Source of the DNA: Sphingobium terrigena
GTDB lineage: Bacteria; Pseudomonadota; Alphaproteobacteria; Sphingomonadales; Sphingomonadaceae
Assembly: GCF_003591655.1 (NCBI RefSeq)
Contig: NZ_QVRA01000011.1
Coordinates: forward strand, 1 to 64,000
Direction: 5' to 3'
Length of the DNA: 64,000 nucleotides
Of this stretch, positions 47,466 through 56,944 are shown in pieces. The notes beneath the pieces are model-generated. The model was not told where the DNA came from and did no database searches. It worked only from the letters and a program-made list of their open reading frames with translations. The position numbers and the translations under genes were made by a program. How positions within the stretch are numbered: the first letter of the stretch is position 1; each line of letters begins with the position of its first letter.

Positions 47466-48662
47466 ATGAGCTACAACCCCCTGGACCCGGCGGTCACCGC
47501 CAACCCCTATCCCCATTACGCGAAACTGCGATCCGACGAGCCGGTCAAGTGGCTGGAGATGATGCAGGGCTTCGCGGTCGCCCGCTGGGACGATGTCGAG
47601 GAAGTGCTGAGCGATGGCAAGACCTTCTCGTCGGCGCTGTTCTGGCCGGCGCTGCTCGGAGAATATGACCCTGTGCCCGAAGTCCAGCCGATGATTTCGC
47701 TCGACCCGCCGGGCCATGTCCGCATCCGCAAGCTCGCCAACAAGGCGTTCGTGCCGAGCCGCGTCGGTGCGCTCAGCGACCGCATCCGCAGCGTGACGCA
47801 CGAACTGATCGACGACATCTTCGCCAAGCATGGCAGGGAAGGCGAGTTCGACTTCGTCTGGGAGTTTTCCGGCCTCTTCCCCGTAAGCGTCATCGCCGAA
47901 GTGCTGGGCGTCGACATCGCCCGCCGGGTCGATTTCAAGAACTGGGTCGATGACCTGCTCGCCGCGGGCAACCGCGCGGCCTATGGGCCCGAGCGACTCG
48001 CGGAGATCGACAGGAGTTCGCGGGCGATCCGCGCCTATTTCGAACAGGTCTATGACGAACGGTCCGCCAATCCGGGTCCCGACCTCATCAGCGGCTTCAT
48101 CCTGGCGGAAGTGAATGGCGAACGCCTGACCCGCAGCGAAGTGCTCAACATGGCGATCCTGCTGCTGATCGGCGGGGTGGAAACGACCACCAATCTGCTC
48201 GGCATCACTTTCGCGCATCTAAAGACCCATCCCGATATCGCCGCGGCGATCTGGGCCGATCCCGGCCAGATTCCGGCGCTGCTGGAGGAGATGCTGCGGT
48301 TCGACGGGCCAGTGCAGATGCTGTTCCGGCATACGACCTGCGACACGGAACTGGCGGGCGTCGCGATCCCGAAAGGCTCGCTGGTGCTGCCGCTGCTAGG
48401 CTCTGCCAATCATGACGAACGCAAGTTCGACCGGTCAGAAGAGCTGGTGTTGGAGCGCAATCCCAAGGAACTCATGTCCTTCGGCCAGGGACCGCATTTC
48501 TGCCTCGGCTCGTACCTCTCCCGCATGGAAGCCAAGAGCGCGCTGGAGATACTGGTCGCCCGCTTCGAAAGTATCGAGGTGATCGGGGATACGGTCAAAT
48601 GGTCCGATTCCTATTTCGCGCGGGGTCCCAAGACCCTGCCAGTCAGGTTCAAGGCCCGGTGA
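47466..48662 (+). CDS. cytochrome P450
   Basis: A 398-residue bacterial class I type P450. The heme-thiolate cysteine is residue 346 in FGQGPHFCLGSYLS. The I-helix has GGVETTTN (236-243) with the oxygen-activating acid-threonine pair. The K-helix ExxR is Glu275-Arg278. It would hydroxylate the imported substrate using electrons from a ferredoxin; the Rieske protein encoded three genes downstream is the nearest candidate, and no [2Fe-2S] adrenodoxin-type ferredoxin or reductase is present. The stop overlaps the FAD enzyme's GTG start. Confidence 0.95.
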   Translation: MSYNPLDPAVTANPYPHYAKLRSDEPVKWLEMMQGFAVARWDDVEEVLSDGKTFSSALFWPALLGEYDPVPEVQPMISLDPPGHVRIRKLANKAFVPSRVGALSDRIRSVTHELIDDIFAKHGREGEFDFVWEFSGLFPVSVIAEVLGVDIARRVDFKNWVDDLLAAGNRAAYGPERLAEIDRSSRAIRAYFEQVYDERSANPGPDLISGFILAEVNGERLTRSEVLNMAILLLIGGVETTTNLLGITFAHLKTHPDIAAAIWADPGQIPALLEEMLRFDGPVQMLFRHTTCDTELAGVAIPKGSLVLPLLGSANHDERKFDRSEELVLERNPKELMSFGQGPHFCLGSYLSRMEAKSALEILVARFESIEVIGDTVKWSDSYFARGPKTLPVRFKAR

Positions 48663-50074
48663 GCGCCTCTCCAGCGGCGGCGCATATGCCCCCATCCGCA
48701 TTGATCGACGAGTTCCGCGCCATAGTGGGGGAAGGCGGCGTGCTGACCGGCGACGACGTCACCGGCCGCTATCCGGGCTATTTCATGCAACGGGTTGAGG
48801 CGGACATACTCGTGCGGCCCGAGACCACGGAGCAGGTGTCGCAGATCATGGCGTTGTGCAACGCCGCCGGTCAGCCGGTGGTGATCCAGGGCGGCATGTC
48901 CGGCTGGGTCCGCGCGACCCAGACCCGGCAGGGCGAAGTCATCCTGTCGCTCGAACGGATGAACCGGATCGAGAGCATTGATCCCGCCAACCGTACCGCG
49001 ATCGTGCAAGCGGGCGTGATATTGGAGCGTTTCCAGGACGATCTGGAACCCTACGGCCTCAGCTTTCCTCTCGACCTTGGTGGCCGCGGGTCCTGCCAGC
49101 TCGGCGGCAACGCGGCGACAAATGCGGGCGGCATGCGCGTCATCCGCTATGGCATGATGCGCGAGCAGGTGCTGGGCATGGAGGTAGTGCTGGCCGACGG
49201 CCGGGTGCTTTCGTCCATGAACCGGATGATCAAAAACAACACCGGCTATGACCTGAAGCAGCTGTTCATCGGCAGCGAGGGCACGCTGGGCGTCATCACG
49301 CGGCTTGTGCTGCGCCTGCGCGAACGGCCGGTCAGCAGCAATACGGCACTGGTCTGCTGTGACAGTTTCGACCGGATCGCGAAGCTGCTGCGCCATATGG
49401 ATGGGGCGCTGGGCGGCCTTTTGAGCGCGTTCGAACTGGTCGACAACAGCTTCTACCGCACCAATACCGGGGAGGGACGCCACCCTGCGCCGCTGGGATC
49501 GGACAAGCCCTATTATGCGATGATTGAGGCGCTCGGCTCCGACCATGAGCGCGATCGCGACCTGTTCGAATCCGTCCTCGCCGACGCTGCGGAAAAAGGC
49601 CTGTTCGACGATGCCATCGTCGCCCGTTCGGAGAAGGATCGCGACGCCATCTGGGGCATCCGCGAAGATCTTGAACATATCGTCCACGACTTCCAGCCCT
49701 TCTATGCCTTCGACGTCAGCCTGCCGGTTGGCGACATGGAAGCCTATATGGGTGAGGTTACACGGCGGTTGAAAAGCATCTGGCCCGAAGGCGGCATCGC
49801 CTTCCTGGGCCATGTCGGCGACGGCAATCTCCACATCGCCATCGGCGCGGGCACCACTGAGGACCGCGAGCAGGTGGAGAGTTGCGTCTACGAACCGCTC
49901 CGCCCCTTCGGCGGATCGGTATCGGCCGAACATGGCATCGGGCTGGAAAAGAAGCCATGGCTCTCCATCACGCGCAACCCGCTCGAGCGGGGCCTGATGC
50001 GCGACATCAAGCAGATGTTCGACCCCAAGGGCATTCTCAATCCCGGCAAGATTTTCGCGGAGGAAGCGTCGTGA
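48659..50074 (+). CDS. FAD-linked oxidase, D-2-hydroxyacid dehydrogenase type
   Basis: About 471 residues: FAD_binding_4 domain (about 30-190, with GRGSCQLGGNAATNAGGMRV and NNTGYDLKQLFIGSEGTLG) and FAD-oxidase C-terminal domain (GHVGDGNLHIAI, SAEHGIGLEKKPW, FDPKGILNPGKIF). These mark the GlcD/D-lactate/D-2-hydroxyglutarate dehydrogenase group, in which the histidines bind metal and the 2-hydroxyacid. The likely start is the GTG at 48659 overlapping the P450 stop; the ATG at 48686 is an alternative. It would turn a 2-hydroxy acid into a 2-oxo acid, the substrate class of the oxidoreductase encoded downstream. Confidence 0.9.
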   Translation: MSASPAAAHMPPSALIDEFRAIVGEGGVLTGDDVTGRYPGYFMQRVEADILVRPETTEQVSQIMALCNAAGQPVVIQGGMSGWVRATQTRQGEVILSLERMNRIESIDPANRTAIVQAGVILERFQDDLEPYGLSFPLDLGGRGSCQLGGNAATNAGGMRVIRYGMMREQVLGMEVVLADGRVLSSMNRMIKNNTGYDLKQLFIGSEGTLGVITRLVLRLRERPVSSNTALVCCDSFDRIAKLLRHMDGALGGLLSAFELVDNSFYRTNTGEGRHPAPLGSDKPYYAMIEALGSDHERDRDLFESVLADAAEKGLFDDAIVARSEKDRDAIWGIREDLEHIVHDFQPFYAFDVSLPVGDMEAYMGEVTRRLKSIWPEGGIAFLGHVGDGNLHIAIGAGTTEDREQVESCVYEPLRPFGGSVSAEHGIGLEKKPWLSITRNPLERGLMRDIKQMFDPKGILNPGKIFAEEAS

Positions 50075-50213
50075 ACGGGCCATTTCCCGCCGCGCATAGC
50101 GTCGCCGCCCGTTACCTTTTGCCTGGATATGGCGTCGATCGCCCTGCTGGAATGCGCCAGGATGGGATTGGACAGGATAGGGCCCCACAGCGCAGGGGGA
50201 CGAAGGAGCGGAT

Positions 50214-50519
50214 ATGATGAAAGTGGGTGAAATGTCGGAGTTGACGGCAGACAAGCCGCTCCGCGCGTCGCTGGGATCGGAAAAGATCCTGATCTTCCTG
50301 GTGGAGGACGCGCCCGTCGCCACCGCCGCGCGCTGCCCCCATGCCCACGGGCCCCTGCATCAGGGCGAACTGTGCGGCACCGTCCTTACCTGCCCCTGGC
50401 ACGGCTGGAGCTTCGACCTGATCACCGGCGAATGCGAGGAAGACCCGGACCTGCGGCTCAAGCGCTACGATGTGACGGTCGATGGCAACGACATCCTCGT
50501 GGCCTCGGTCACGGCATGA
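50214..50519 (+). CDS. Rieske [2Fe-2S] ferredoxin
   Basis: A 101-residue Rieske protein with ligands Cys41-x-His43 (CPHAHGPLHQG) and Cys60-x-x-His63 (CPWHGWSFDL). The size matches soluble Rieske ferredoxins that feed oxygenases; its partner is plausibly the P450 or an unseen oxygenase. Adjacent ATGs at 50214 and 50217 follow GAAGGAG. Confidence 0.93.
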   Translation: MMKVGEMSELTADKPLRASLGSEKILIFLVEDAPVATAARCPHAHGPLHQGELCGTVLTCPWHGWSFDLITGECEEDPDLRLKRYDVTVDGNDILVASVTA

Positions 50520-50520
50520 C

Positions 50521-51240
50521 ATGAGGGGATCCGATAGCGCCCCTGCGCCGCTGGTCCTCCACGGTCATCCGGTGAGCAACTATTTCAACGCCGCCCGCGC
50601 GGCGCTGATCGAGAAGGGCGCCGACTTCACTGTCGTCCCGACCCGGGCGGCACAGGAGGACGCGTTTCTCGCGCAAAGCGCGATGGGCAAGATACCCTAT
50701 CTGCGCACGCCCCATGGCTGCATCGCCGAAACCGTCGCGATCCTGGAATATGTCGAGGACACAGTGCCCGGCGTTTCCCTCTATCCCGCGGGCGCTTTCG
50801 AGCGCGCCCGCGCACGCCAGGTCATCAACATTGTGCAGGTCTATGTCGAGGCATCCCTGCGCTCGCTCTATCCTGGCGTCTTCATGGGCGGCGCTAACGC
50901 GCCGGAGGCGATCGCAGCGGTCCGGCCAGTGGTCGATCGCGCGATGCGGGCGCTGTCGCATCTGGTGACGCCTGCGCCCTTCCTGATGGGCGGGCAACTG
51001 ACCCATGCCGATCTGTTCACCTTCCACCATTTCGACCTGGGCGAGCGGGTGATGCAGTTCACCTACGGAACGTCACTGATCGACGCCGTGCCGGGCCTGC
51101 GCGACTGGCACGCCACCCTGGCGGCACGCCCGTCCATCCGCACCGTCCTCGCCGATTTCCACCCCGCCTTCGCCGCCTACCTCCGCGACAAAGGCGCCGC
51201 CTGGCACGAGCCGGAGCCGAAAGAACCAAGCTATGCGTGA
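50521..51240 (+). CDS. glutathione S-transferase-like protein (island copy)
   Basis: A 239-residue GST-fold protein. The N-terminal domain has LVLHGHPVSNYFNAARAALI and SAMGKIPYLRTPHGCIAETV, with cis-proline and a Glu-Thr at the glutathione gamma-glutamyl site. The all-alpha domain has LMGGQLTHADLFTFHHF. In sphingomonads such enzymes act in ether cleavage, isomerisation and dehalogenation during catabolism. It starts 2 bases after the Rieske stop and overlaps the oxidoreductase gene by 8 bases. Confidence 0.88.
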   Translation: MRGSDSAPAPLVLHGHPVSNYFNAARAALIEKGADFTVVPTRAAQEDAFLAQSAMGKIPYLRTPHGCIAETVAILEYVEDTVPGVSLYPAGAFERARARQVINIVQVYVEASLRSLYPGVFMGGANAPEAIAAVRPVVDRAMRALSHLVTPAPFLMGGQLTHADLFTFHHFDLGERVMQFTYGTSLIDAVPGLRDWHATLAARPSIRTVLADFHPAFAAYLRDKGAAWHEPEPKEPSYA

Positions 51241-54200
51241 CGTGAAACTGGACGATAAATATACGGTCGACGACGGCCGTGTGATCATGAGCGGCACCCA
51301 CGCGTTGATCCGCGTGCCGCTGTTGCAGAAGGAGATCGACCAGCGCAACGGGCTCGACACAGGCGGCTTCATCTCGGGCTATCGCGGATCGCCGCTGGGC
51401 AGCTACGACATGGAGTTGTGGCGGGCCAAGAAGCTTCTCGAAAGCCACGACATCCTGTTCCAGTCCGGCGTGAACGAGGATTTGGCGGCGACGGCAGTAT
51501 GGGGCACGCAGATGCTGGCAACCACGCCCGGCGCCAATAAAGATGGCGTCTTCGCCATCTGGTACGGCAAAGGGCCGGGCGTCGACCGCTCGGGCGACCC
51601 CTTCAAGCATGGCAATATCGCGGGCACACACCCGAACGGCGGCGTATTGATCGTCGCGGGGGACGATCATTCGGGCAAATCCTCGACTGTCGCGCATCAG
51701 AGCGAGGTTGCGCTGATGCATGCCGGCATGCCGATACTGGCGCCCTCCAACGTGCAGGATGTCATCGACTTCGGCCTGTTGGGCTTTGCCATGTCGCGCT
51801 ATACCGGCCTTTATACCGGCTTCAAGCTGACCAACGAGACGCTGGAACAGACCATGACGGTCGACATTCGCTCCGGCGACAATGGCCCCGTCACGCCCGA
51901 TCGCGGCCCCGCGCCCGCTAACGGATTCCACAATTATCCGACCCATATCGATCGGGCTGCCTCGGAAATCGTGGTCAAGCGCTACCGCTGGCCGTTGGTC
52001 GAGAAATTCGTGCGCGCCAACCGCATCGACCGCGTGCTGATCGACGCGCCCGTGCGCAAACTGGGCATTGTCACCACCGGCAAGGCTGCGCAGGATGTGC
52101 GCCAGGCGCTCAAGCTGCTGGACCTTAGCGATGACGCCGCCGCCGCGCTTGGCCTTGGCGTCTATAAGCTGGGCTGCATGTATCCGGTCGAACGGCTGGG
52201 CCTCGCCGAATTCGCAGCCGACCAAGCCGAACTCCTCTTCATCGAGGAGAAGGACCCGCTGACCGAGAACCAGGCCAAAGCGATTCTCTACGGCCGCCCC
52301 GCCATGCCGCGCATCGTCGGCAAGCTGGACGAGGACGGCGTCTTCATGATCCCGTCCGACGATCAACTTGAACCCGTGCAGCTGGCGCTGGTGATCGCAG
52401 AGCGGCTCCGCCGGCTGGGCGTGGAGAATGCGGCGCTGGCCGAGCGCGCCGACCGCCTGTCGCGCCAGATGGCGACGGTGAAGGCGCTGAAGCCCGCCGA
52501 CGCCGCGCGTTCGCCCTATTTCTGCTCGGGCTGTCCGCACAATACCGGCACCCGCTTTCCCGAAGGGTCGATCGCGGCGGGCGGCATCGGCTGTCACGCC
52601 ATGGCCATGTATTCGGGCCCGGAAATGTTGCCCAATACCCAGATGGGGGGCGAGGGCGCGCACTGGTACAGCCAGGCCTACTTCTCCGACATGAACCATA
52701 TCTTCCAGAATATGGGCGACGGCACCTATTATCATTCGGGCCTGCTGGCCGTGCGCGGCGCGGTCGCGGCAAAGGTCAACATCACCTTCAAGATCCTGTT
52801 CAACGATGCCGTCGCCATGACCGGCGGCCAGCCGGTCGACGGGCCGCTGACGCCCGGCGACATCACCCGGCAGGTGCTGGCCGAAGGGGCGGTGCGCTGC
52901 GTCGTCGTTACCGACCGGCCCGATCTCTATGGCGCGCATAGCGGGTTGGGGGAGGGGGTAACCGTCCATCACCGCGACACCTATGATACGGTTCAAAAGG
53001 AACTGCGCGACGTTCCCGGCGTGACCGTCATCGTCTACGAACAGACCTGCGCTGCGGAAAAGCGCCGTCGCCGCAAGCGCGGCAAGTTCCCCGATCCGGC
53101 CAAGCGCATGTTCATCAATGCGGCGGTGTGCGAGGGCTGCGGTGATTGCTCGGTCCAGTCCAACTGCGTCAGCGTCTGGCCCAAGGAGACCGAACTCGGC
53201 CGCAAGCGCCAGATCGACCAATCCAACTGCAACAAGGACTATAGCTGCGTGAAGGGCTTCTGCCCCAGCTTTGTCACCGTCCTCGACGCCGAACCGCGCA
53301 AGCCCAAGAAGGCGCAGCTGGATGGCGAGGCCGACATCGCGCTGCCTGATCCGATGATCGTCCCGCTGCACGACGGCGCGTACAACATCATGATCTCCGG
53401 CATCGGCGGCACCGGCGTCGTCACCATCGGCGCGCTGCTCGCCATGGCCGCGCATCTGGAGGGCAAGTCGACATCGGTGTTCGACATGACCGGCCTCAGC
53501 CAGAAGAACGGCGCGGTGTTCAGCCATCTGCGCATCGCCGCGCATAATAACGATCTCGGCGCGCAGAAGTTGGGCATTGCCGAGGCGGACCTGGCACTGG
53601 CCTTCGATGCCGTCGCCGGCCTCGCCAAGGAGCCGGCGATGACCCTGTCGACCGAGCGCACGAAGGTGGTGGTCAACGCCCGCGTCACGCCGACGCCGGC
53701 CTTCCAGCGCAATCCCGACCTGACGCTCGATCAGGGGCTGCTCGTTCGGCGATTGCAGAAGATGTCGGCGCAGCTGCACGGCGTCGACGCCACTGGCCTC
53801 GGCCTCGCGCTGCTGGGCGATACGATCGCCGCCAACCTCTTCATGCTCGGCTATGCCTGCCAGCTCGGCCTGCTGCCCGTCTCGCCCGACTCCATCGAAC
53901 GCGCCGTCGAGATCAACGGTGTCGCCATTCCCTTCAACAAGGCCGCCTTCGCCTTGGGCCGACTGCAGGCGGTCGATCCGGCCCGCATCGAAAAGGCGGT
54001 GGTCAGCCACGTTCAGGAACTTGACTTCACCCCGCTGACTGCGCTGGCGGACATCGTCGCCCACCGCACGCAACTGCTGACCGACTATCAGAATGCCGCC
54101 TGGGCGCAGCGCTATCGCGATCTGGTCGATATCGTCGCCAAGGCCGAAGCGCTCGCCACCCCTGGCCAGGACAGCCTGTCGGTCATGGTGGCCCGCAATT

Positions 54201-54718
54201 TCGCCAAGCTCATGGCCTATAAGGACGAATATGAGGTCGCCCGACTGCATGCCGACCCGGCCTTCAAGCAGCAACTGAAGGACGCGTTCGAGGACGGCGC
54301 GAAGCTGCGCTACAATCTCGCTCCGCCGCTCTTTTCCAAGCGCGATGCCGACGGGCATCTGATCAAACGCGAGTTCGGCCCCTGGATGGGCAAGGCCTTC
54401 GCCTTCCTCACCCGCTTCAAGGGCCTGCGCGGCACCGCGTTCGACATTTTCGGCTACACCGAAGAACGCAAGATGGAACGCGATCTCATCGATCATTACG
54501 AAGCGCAGATGCGGATGATCGCCCAGAAGCTCAGCCCCGCCAATCACGCTGCGGCGGTCGAACTGGCCTCGCTGCCGGCCCAGATCCGCGGCTATGGCCA
54601 TGTGAAGCATGCCAATGTCGAGAAAGTTCGCGCCCTCGAACCCATGATCGTCAAGAAATTCGAGGATGCCACCATCCTCACTACCGGGGCGCCCGCGCCA
54701 CTGGCCCAGAACGCCTGA
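51233..54718 (+). CDS. indolepyruvate:ferredoxin oxidoreductase (fused alpha-beta)
   Basis: A 1161-residue fused 2-oxoacid:ferredoxin oxidoreductase. The order is an N-terminal pyrimidine-binding/TPP part (SGYRGSPLGSYDMEL), a TPP-domain region (CSGCPHNTGTRFPEGS, GGIGCHAMAMYSG, GGEGAHWYSQ), an iron-sulfur segment beginning near residue 633 (CEGCGDCSVQSNC, then CNKDYSCVKGFCPSF) and a C-terminal gamma-like domain (ISGIGGTGVVTIGALLAMAA). It decarboxylates aryl or branched 2-oxo acids to acyl-CoA and reduces ferredoxin. It fits directly after the FAD-linked 2-hydroxyacid dehydrogenase type gene. Confidence 0.95.
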   Translation: MRDVKLDDKYTVDDGRVIMSGTHALIRVPLLQKEIDQRNGLDTGGFISGYRGSPLGSYDMELWRAKKLLESHDILFQSGVNEDLAATAVWGTQMLATTPGANKDGVFAIWYGKGPGVDRSGDPFKHGNIAGTHPNGGVLIVAGDDHSGKSSTVAHQSEVALMHAGMPILAPSNVQDVIDFGLLGFAMSRYTGLYTGFKLTNETLEQTMTVDIRSGDNGPVTPDRGPAPANGFHNYPTHIDRAASEIVVKRYRWPLVEKFVRANRIDRVLIDAPVRKLGIVTTGKAAQDVRQALKLLDLSDDAAAALGLGVYKLGCMYPVERLGLAEFAADQAELLFIEEKDPLTENQAKAILYGRPAMPRIVGKLDEDGVFMIPSDDQLEPVQLALVIAERLRRLGVENAALAERADRLSRQMATVKALKPADAARSPYFCSGCPHNTGTRFPEGSIAAGGIGCHAMAMYSGPEMLPNTQMGGEGAHWYSQAYFSDMNHIFQNMGDGTYYHSGLLAVRGAVAAKVNITFKILFNDAVAMTGGQPVDGPLTPGDITRQVLAEGAVRCVVVTDRPDLYGAHSGLGEGVTVHHRDTYDTVQKELRDVPGVTVIVYEQTCAAEKRRRRKRGKFPDPAKRMFINAAVCEGCGDCSVQSNCVSVWPKETELGRKRQIDQSNCNKDYSCVKGFCPSFVTVLDAEPRKPKKAQLDGEADIALPDPMIVPLHDGAYNIMISGIGGTGVVTIGALLAMAAHLEGKSTSVFDMTGLSQKNGAVFSHLRIAAHNNDLGAQKLGIAEADLALAFDAVAGLAKEPAMTLSTERTKVVVNARVTPTPAFQRNPDLTLDQGLLVRRLQKMSAQLHGVDATGLGLALLGDTIAANLFMLGYACQLGLLPVSPDSIERAVEINGVAIPFNKAAFALGRLQAVDPARIEKAVVSHVQELDFTPLTALADIVAHRTQLLTDYQNAAWAQRYRDLVDIVAKAEALATPGQDSLSVMVARNFAKLMAYKDEYEVARLHADPAFKQQLKDAFEDGAKLRYNLAPPLFSKRDADGHLIKREFGPWMGKAFAFLTRFKGLRGTAFDIFGYTEERKMERDLIDHYEAQMRMIAQKLSPANHAAAVELASLPAQIRGYGHVKHANVEKVRALEPMIVKKFEDATILTTGAPAPLAQNA

Positions 54719-54746
54719 CGCAAAAACAAAATATCGGAGAGTGAAC

Positions 54747-56159
54747 ATGGTCAAGATGCTGATCGACGGAGCGCTGGTCGATACCGCGCGCCATATGGAC
54801 GTCATCGACCCGAGCGATGAAAGCGTGGTCGCGCAAGTACCCGATGCCGGCACCGCGGACGTCGATCAGGCGGTCGCCGCCGCGAAACACGCCTTTCTCG
54901 CCTGGCGGGATGCGACGCCCGAAGCGCGCGGCGCTGTGCTGACCGCGATGGCCCAGGTCGTCACCGACAATCTGGACGAACTGTGTCAGCTTCTCGTCCA
55001 GGAAACCGGCCGCCCGCTGGGCCTCGCCCAGTTCGAAATCGCGAATCTCGCGGCTGGCTATCTGAACTACTATGCTGGCCTGCGTATCGCGCCTGAAATC
55101 CTGGTCGAGGACGACACCCGCCGGGTCGAACAGCATCGCAAACCCCTGGGTGTCGTCGCGGCCGTCGTGCCGTGGAACGCGCCGGTCTACATTGCCTGCA
55201 ACAAGATTGCCCCCGCACTGGCCGCCGGTAACACCATCGTTGTGAAAACCGCGCCGTCCACTCCGCTCACGACCCTTCGACTGGGCGAGCTATGGCAGGA
55301 CGTCGTCCCCCGCGGTGTCATCAACATCCTATCCGGCGGCAATGAAGCAGGCGCGCATCTCGTCTCGCATTCCGATGTCGCCAAGGTCACGTTCACCGGA
55401 TCGACCGCCACCGGCCGCAAGATCATGGAGGCGGCGTCCCCGACCTTGAAGCGTGTAACGTTGGAACTGGGCGGCAACGACGCCGCGATCATCTTGCCCG
55501 ACGCCGACGTGAAAGCGATCGCGCCCGCCATCTTCGCCTTCGCCTTCTTCAACAGCGGCCAGGTCTGCGCGATCATCAAGCGGCTCTACGTCCATGACAG
55601 CCTGTACGACGCCATGTGCACGGAAATCGCCGCCTATGCGACCGGATCCAAGGTCGCGGGCGGCCGCGATCCCGAAGCACAGTTCGGCCCTGTCCAGAAC
55701 AAGGCGCAATATGACAAGGTGCTCGATTATCTGGCCGGCGCGAAGGCCAGCGGCACCATCATCGCCGGCGGCGACCTTCCGGAAGGTCCCGGCTATTTCG
55801 TCCCCCTCACCGTCGTGCGCGACGTGAAGGAAGGCGACGTGATCGTCGATGAGGAGCCGTTCGGCCCGATCCTGCCGATCATCCGCTACACCGACATCGA
55901 CGATGTCATCGCCCGCGCCAATGCGTCGCCCTATGCGCTGGGCGGATCGATCTGGTCGAGTGACCCGGAAGCCGCCGCCAAGATCGCGCTGCGCCTGGAA
56001 AGCGGCAGCGTCTGGGTGAACCAGCATTGCGCGCTAGACCCGGCCGTTCCCTTTCCGGCGAACAAACAGTCGGGCTCCGGCGTCGAAGGCGGTCTGGAAG
56101 GCCTCTACCCCTATACCGCGCTCCAGATCCTCAACATCGCCAAGCCGCAAGCGGCATGA
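54747..56159 (+). CDS. aldehyde dehydrogenase
   Basis: A 470-residue NAD(P)-dependent aldehyde dehydrogenase. VPWNAPVYIACNKIAPALA and FTGSTATGRKIMEAA form the cofactor site. The general base glutamate is in LELGGND, and the catalytic cysteine is residue 274 in SGQVCAIIKR. It would oxidise an aldehyde intermediate, possibly after alcohol oxidation by one of the SDRs. CGGAGAG precedes the ATG, and the stop overlaps the next SDR (ATGAG). Confidence 0.95.
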   Translation: MVKMLIDGALVDTARHMDVIDPSDESVVAQVPDAGTADVDQAVAAAKHAFLAWRDATPEARGAVLTAMAQVVTDNLDELCQLLVQETGRPLGLAQFEIANLAAGYLNYYAGLRIAPEILVEDDTRRVEQHRKPLGVVAAVVPWNAPVYIACNKIAPALAAGNTIVVKTAPSTPLTTLRLGELWQDVVPRGVINILSGGNEAGAHLVSHSDVAKVTFTGSTATGRKIMEAASPTLKRVTLELGGNDAAIILPDADVKAIAPAIFAFAFFNSGQVCAIIKRLYVHDSLYDAMCTEIAAYATGSKVAGGRDPEAQFGPVQNKAQYDKVLDYLAGAKASGTIIAGGDLPEGPGYFVPLTVVRDVKEGDVIVDEEPFGPILPIIRYTDIDDVIARANASPYALGGSIWSSDPEAAAKIALRLESGSVWVNQHCALDPAVPFPANKQSGSGVEGGLEGLYPYTALQILNIAKPQAA

Positions 56160-56944
56160 GCATCCTCGAAACCCTTTTCTCCGTCGCGGGGAAGACCGCC
56201 GTGGTGACGGGCGGCGCCAAAGGCGTTGGGGCGATGATCAGCCGCACGCTGGTCGAAGCTGGCGCGGACGTGCTGATCGTCGGACGTGGCGAAGAGGCCG
56301 GCAGAACATTCGCCGCTGGTCTCGAGGGGCCCGGCAAGGCGACCTTCCTGGCCCACGATCTAGGGACGGTCGCAGGCGTCGAAGCCGCCACTGCCGACAT
56401 CGCAGCACGCGTTCCCGCGCTCAACATCCTGGTCAACAATGCCGGGCTGTTCAGCGCCGGCGCGATCGAGGACGCCAGCGCCGACCAGTGGGACCGCGAA
56501 CTCGGCCTCAACCTGCGTGCGCCCTTCTTCCTTGCGCAGGCGCTCCTCCCCCAACTCAAGGCAGCCTCAGCCCCCGGCGATCCTGCCCGCATCATCTCGA
56601 TCGGCTCGATCGGCGCGCTGTGGGGCCGTAGTAGCAACGGCGCCTATGCCTATGGCGCCAGCAAGGCGGCGATCCACCAATTGACCCGCATGATGGCGTC
56701 GGATCTGACTGCGCAGGGCATCACCGTCAACGCCATTGCGCCCGGCTTCTTCCCTAGCGACATGACCGACGGGTTCTTCGCGGCAGTGCCAGGTCTAAAG
56801 GATCAGGTCGTCGCCAGCATTCCCGCAGGGCGTCTGGGTTCGGCGGAAGACGTGGGCGGCTCCGTCCTGTTCCTCGCCTCACGGGCGGGCGCCTATGTGT
56901 CGGGTACGGTCCTACCCGTGGAGGGCGCATTATGGCAGGCGTGA
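56156..56944 (+). CDS. SDR-family oxidoreductase
   Basis: A 262-residue SDR: TGGAKGVGAMISRTLVEAG, LVNNAGLFSAG, ISIGSIGALWG for serine, YAYGASKAA for Tyr-Lys, and YVSGTVLPVEGALWQ at the end. The arrangement resembles gluconate 5-dehydrogenase and related secondary-alcohol dehydrogenases; the substrate is unknown. It overlaps both neighbouring genes. Confidence 0.9.
   Translation: MSILETLFSVAGKTAVVTGGAKGVGAMISRTLVEAGADVLIVGRGEEAGRTFAAGLEGPGKATFLAHDLGTVAGVEAATADIAARVPALNILVNNAGLFSAGAIEDASADQWDRELGLNLRAPFFLAQALLPQLKAASAPGDPARIISIGSIGALWGRSSNGAYAYGASKAAIHQLTRMMASDLTAQGITVNAIAPGFFPSDMTDGFFAAVPGLKDQVVASIPAGRLGSAEDVGGSVLFLASRAGAYVSGTVLPVEGALWQA

Noticed and set aside
51059..54853. A 1264-residue open frame opposite the indolepyruvate oxidoreductase
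   Set aside because: Same shadow effect; composition is unlike any protein family and the sense frame carries all catalytic motifs.
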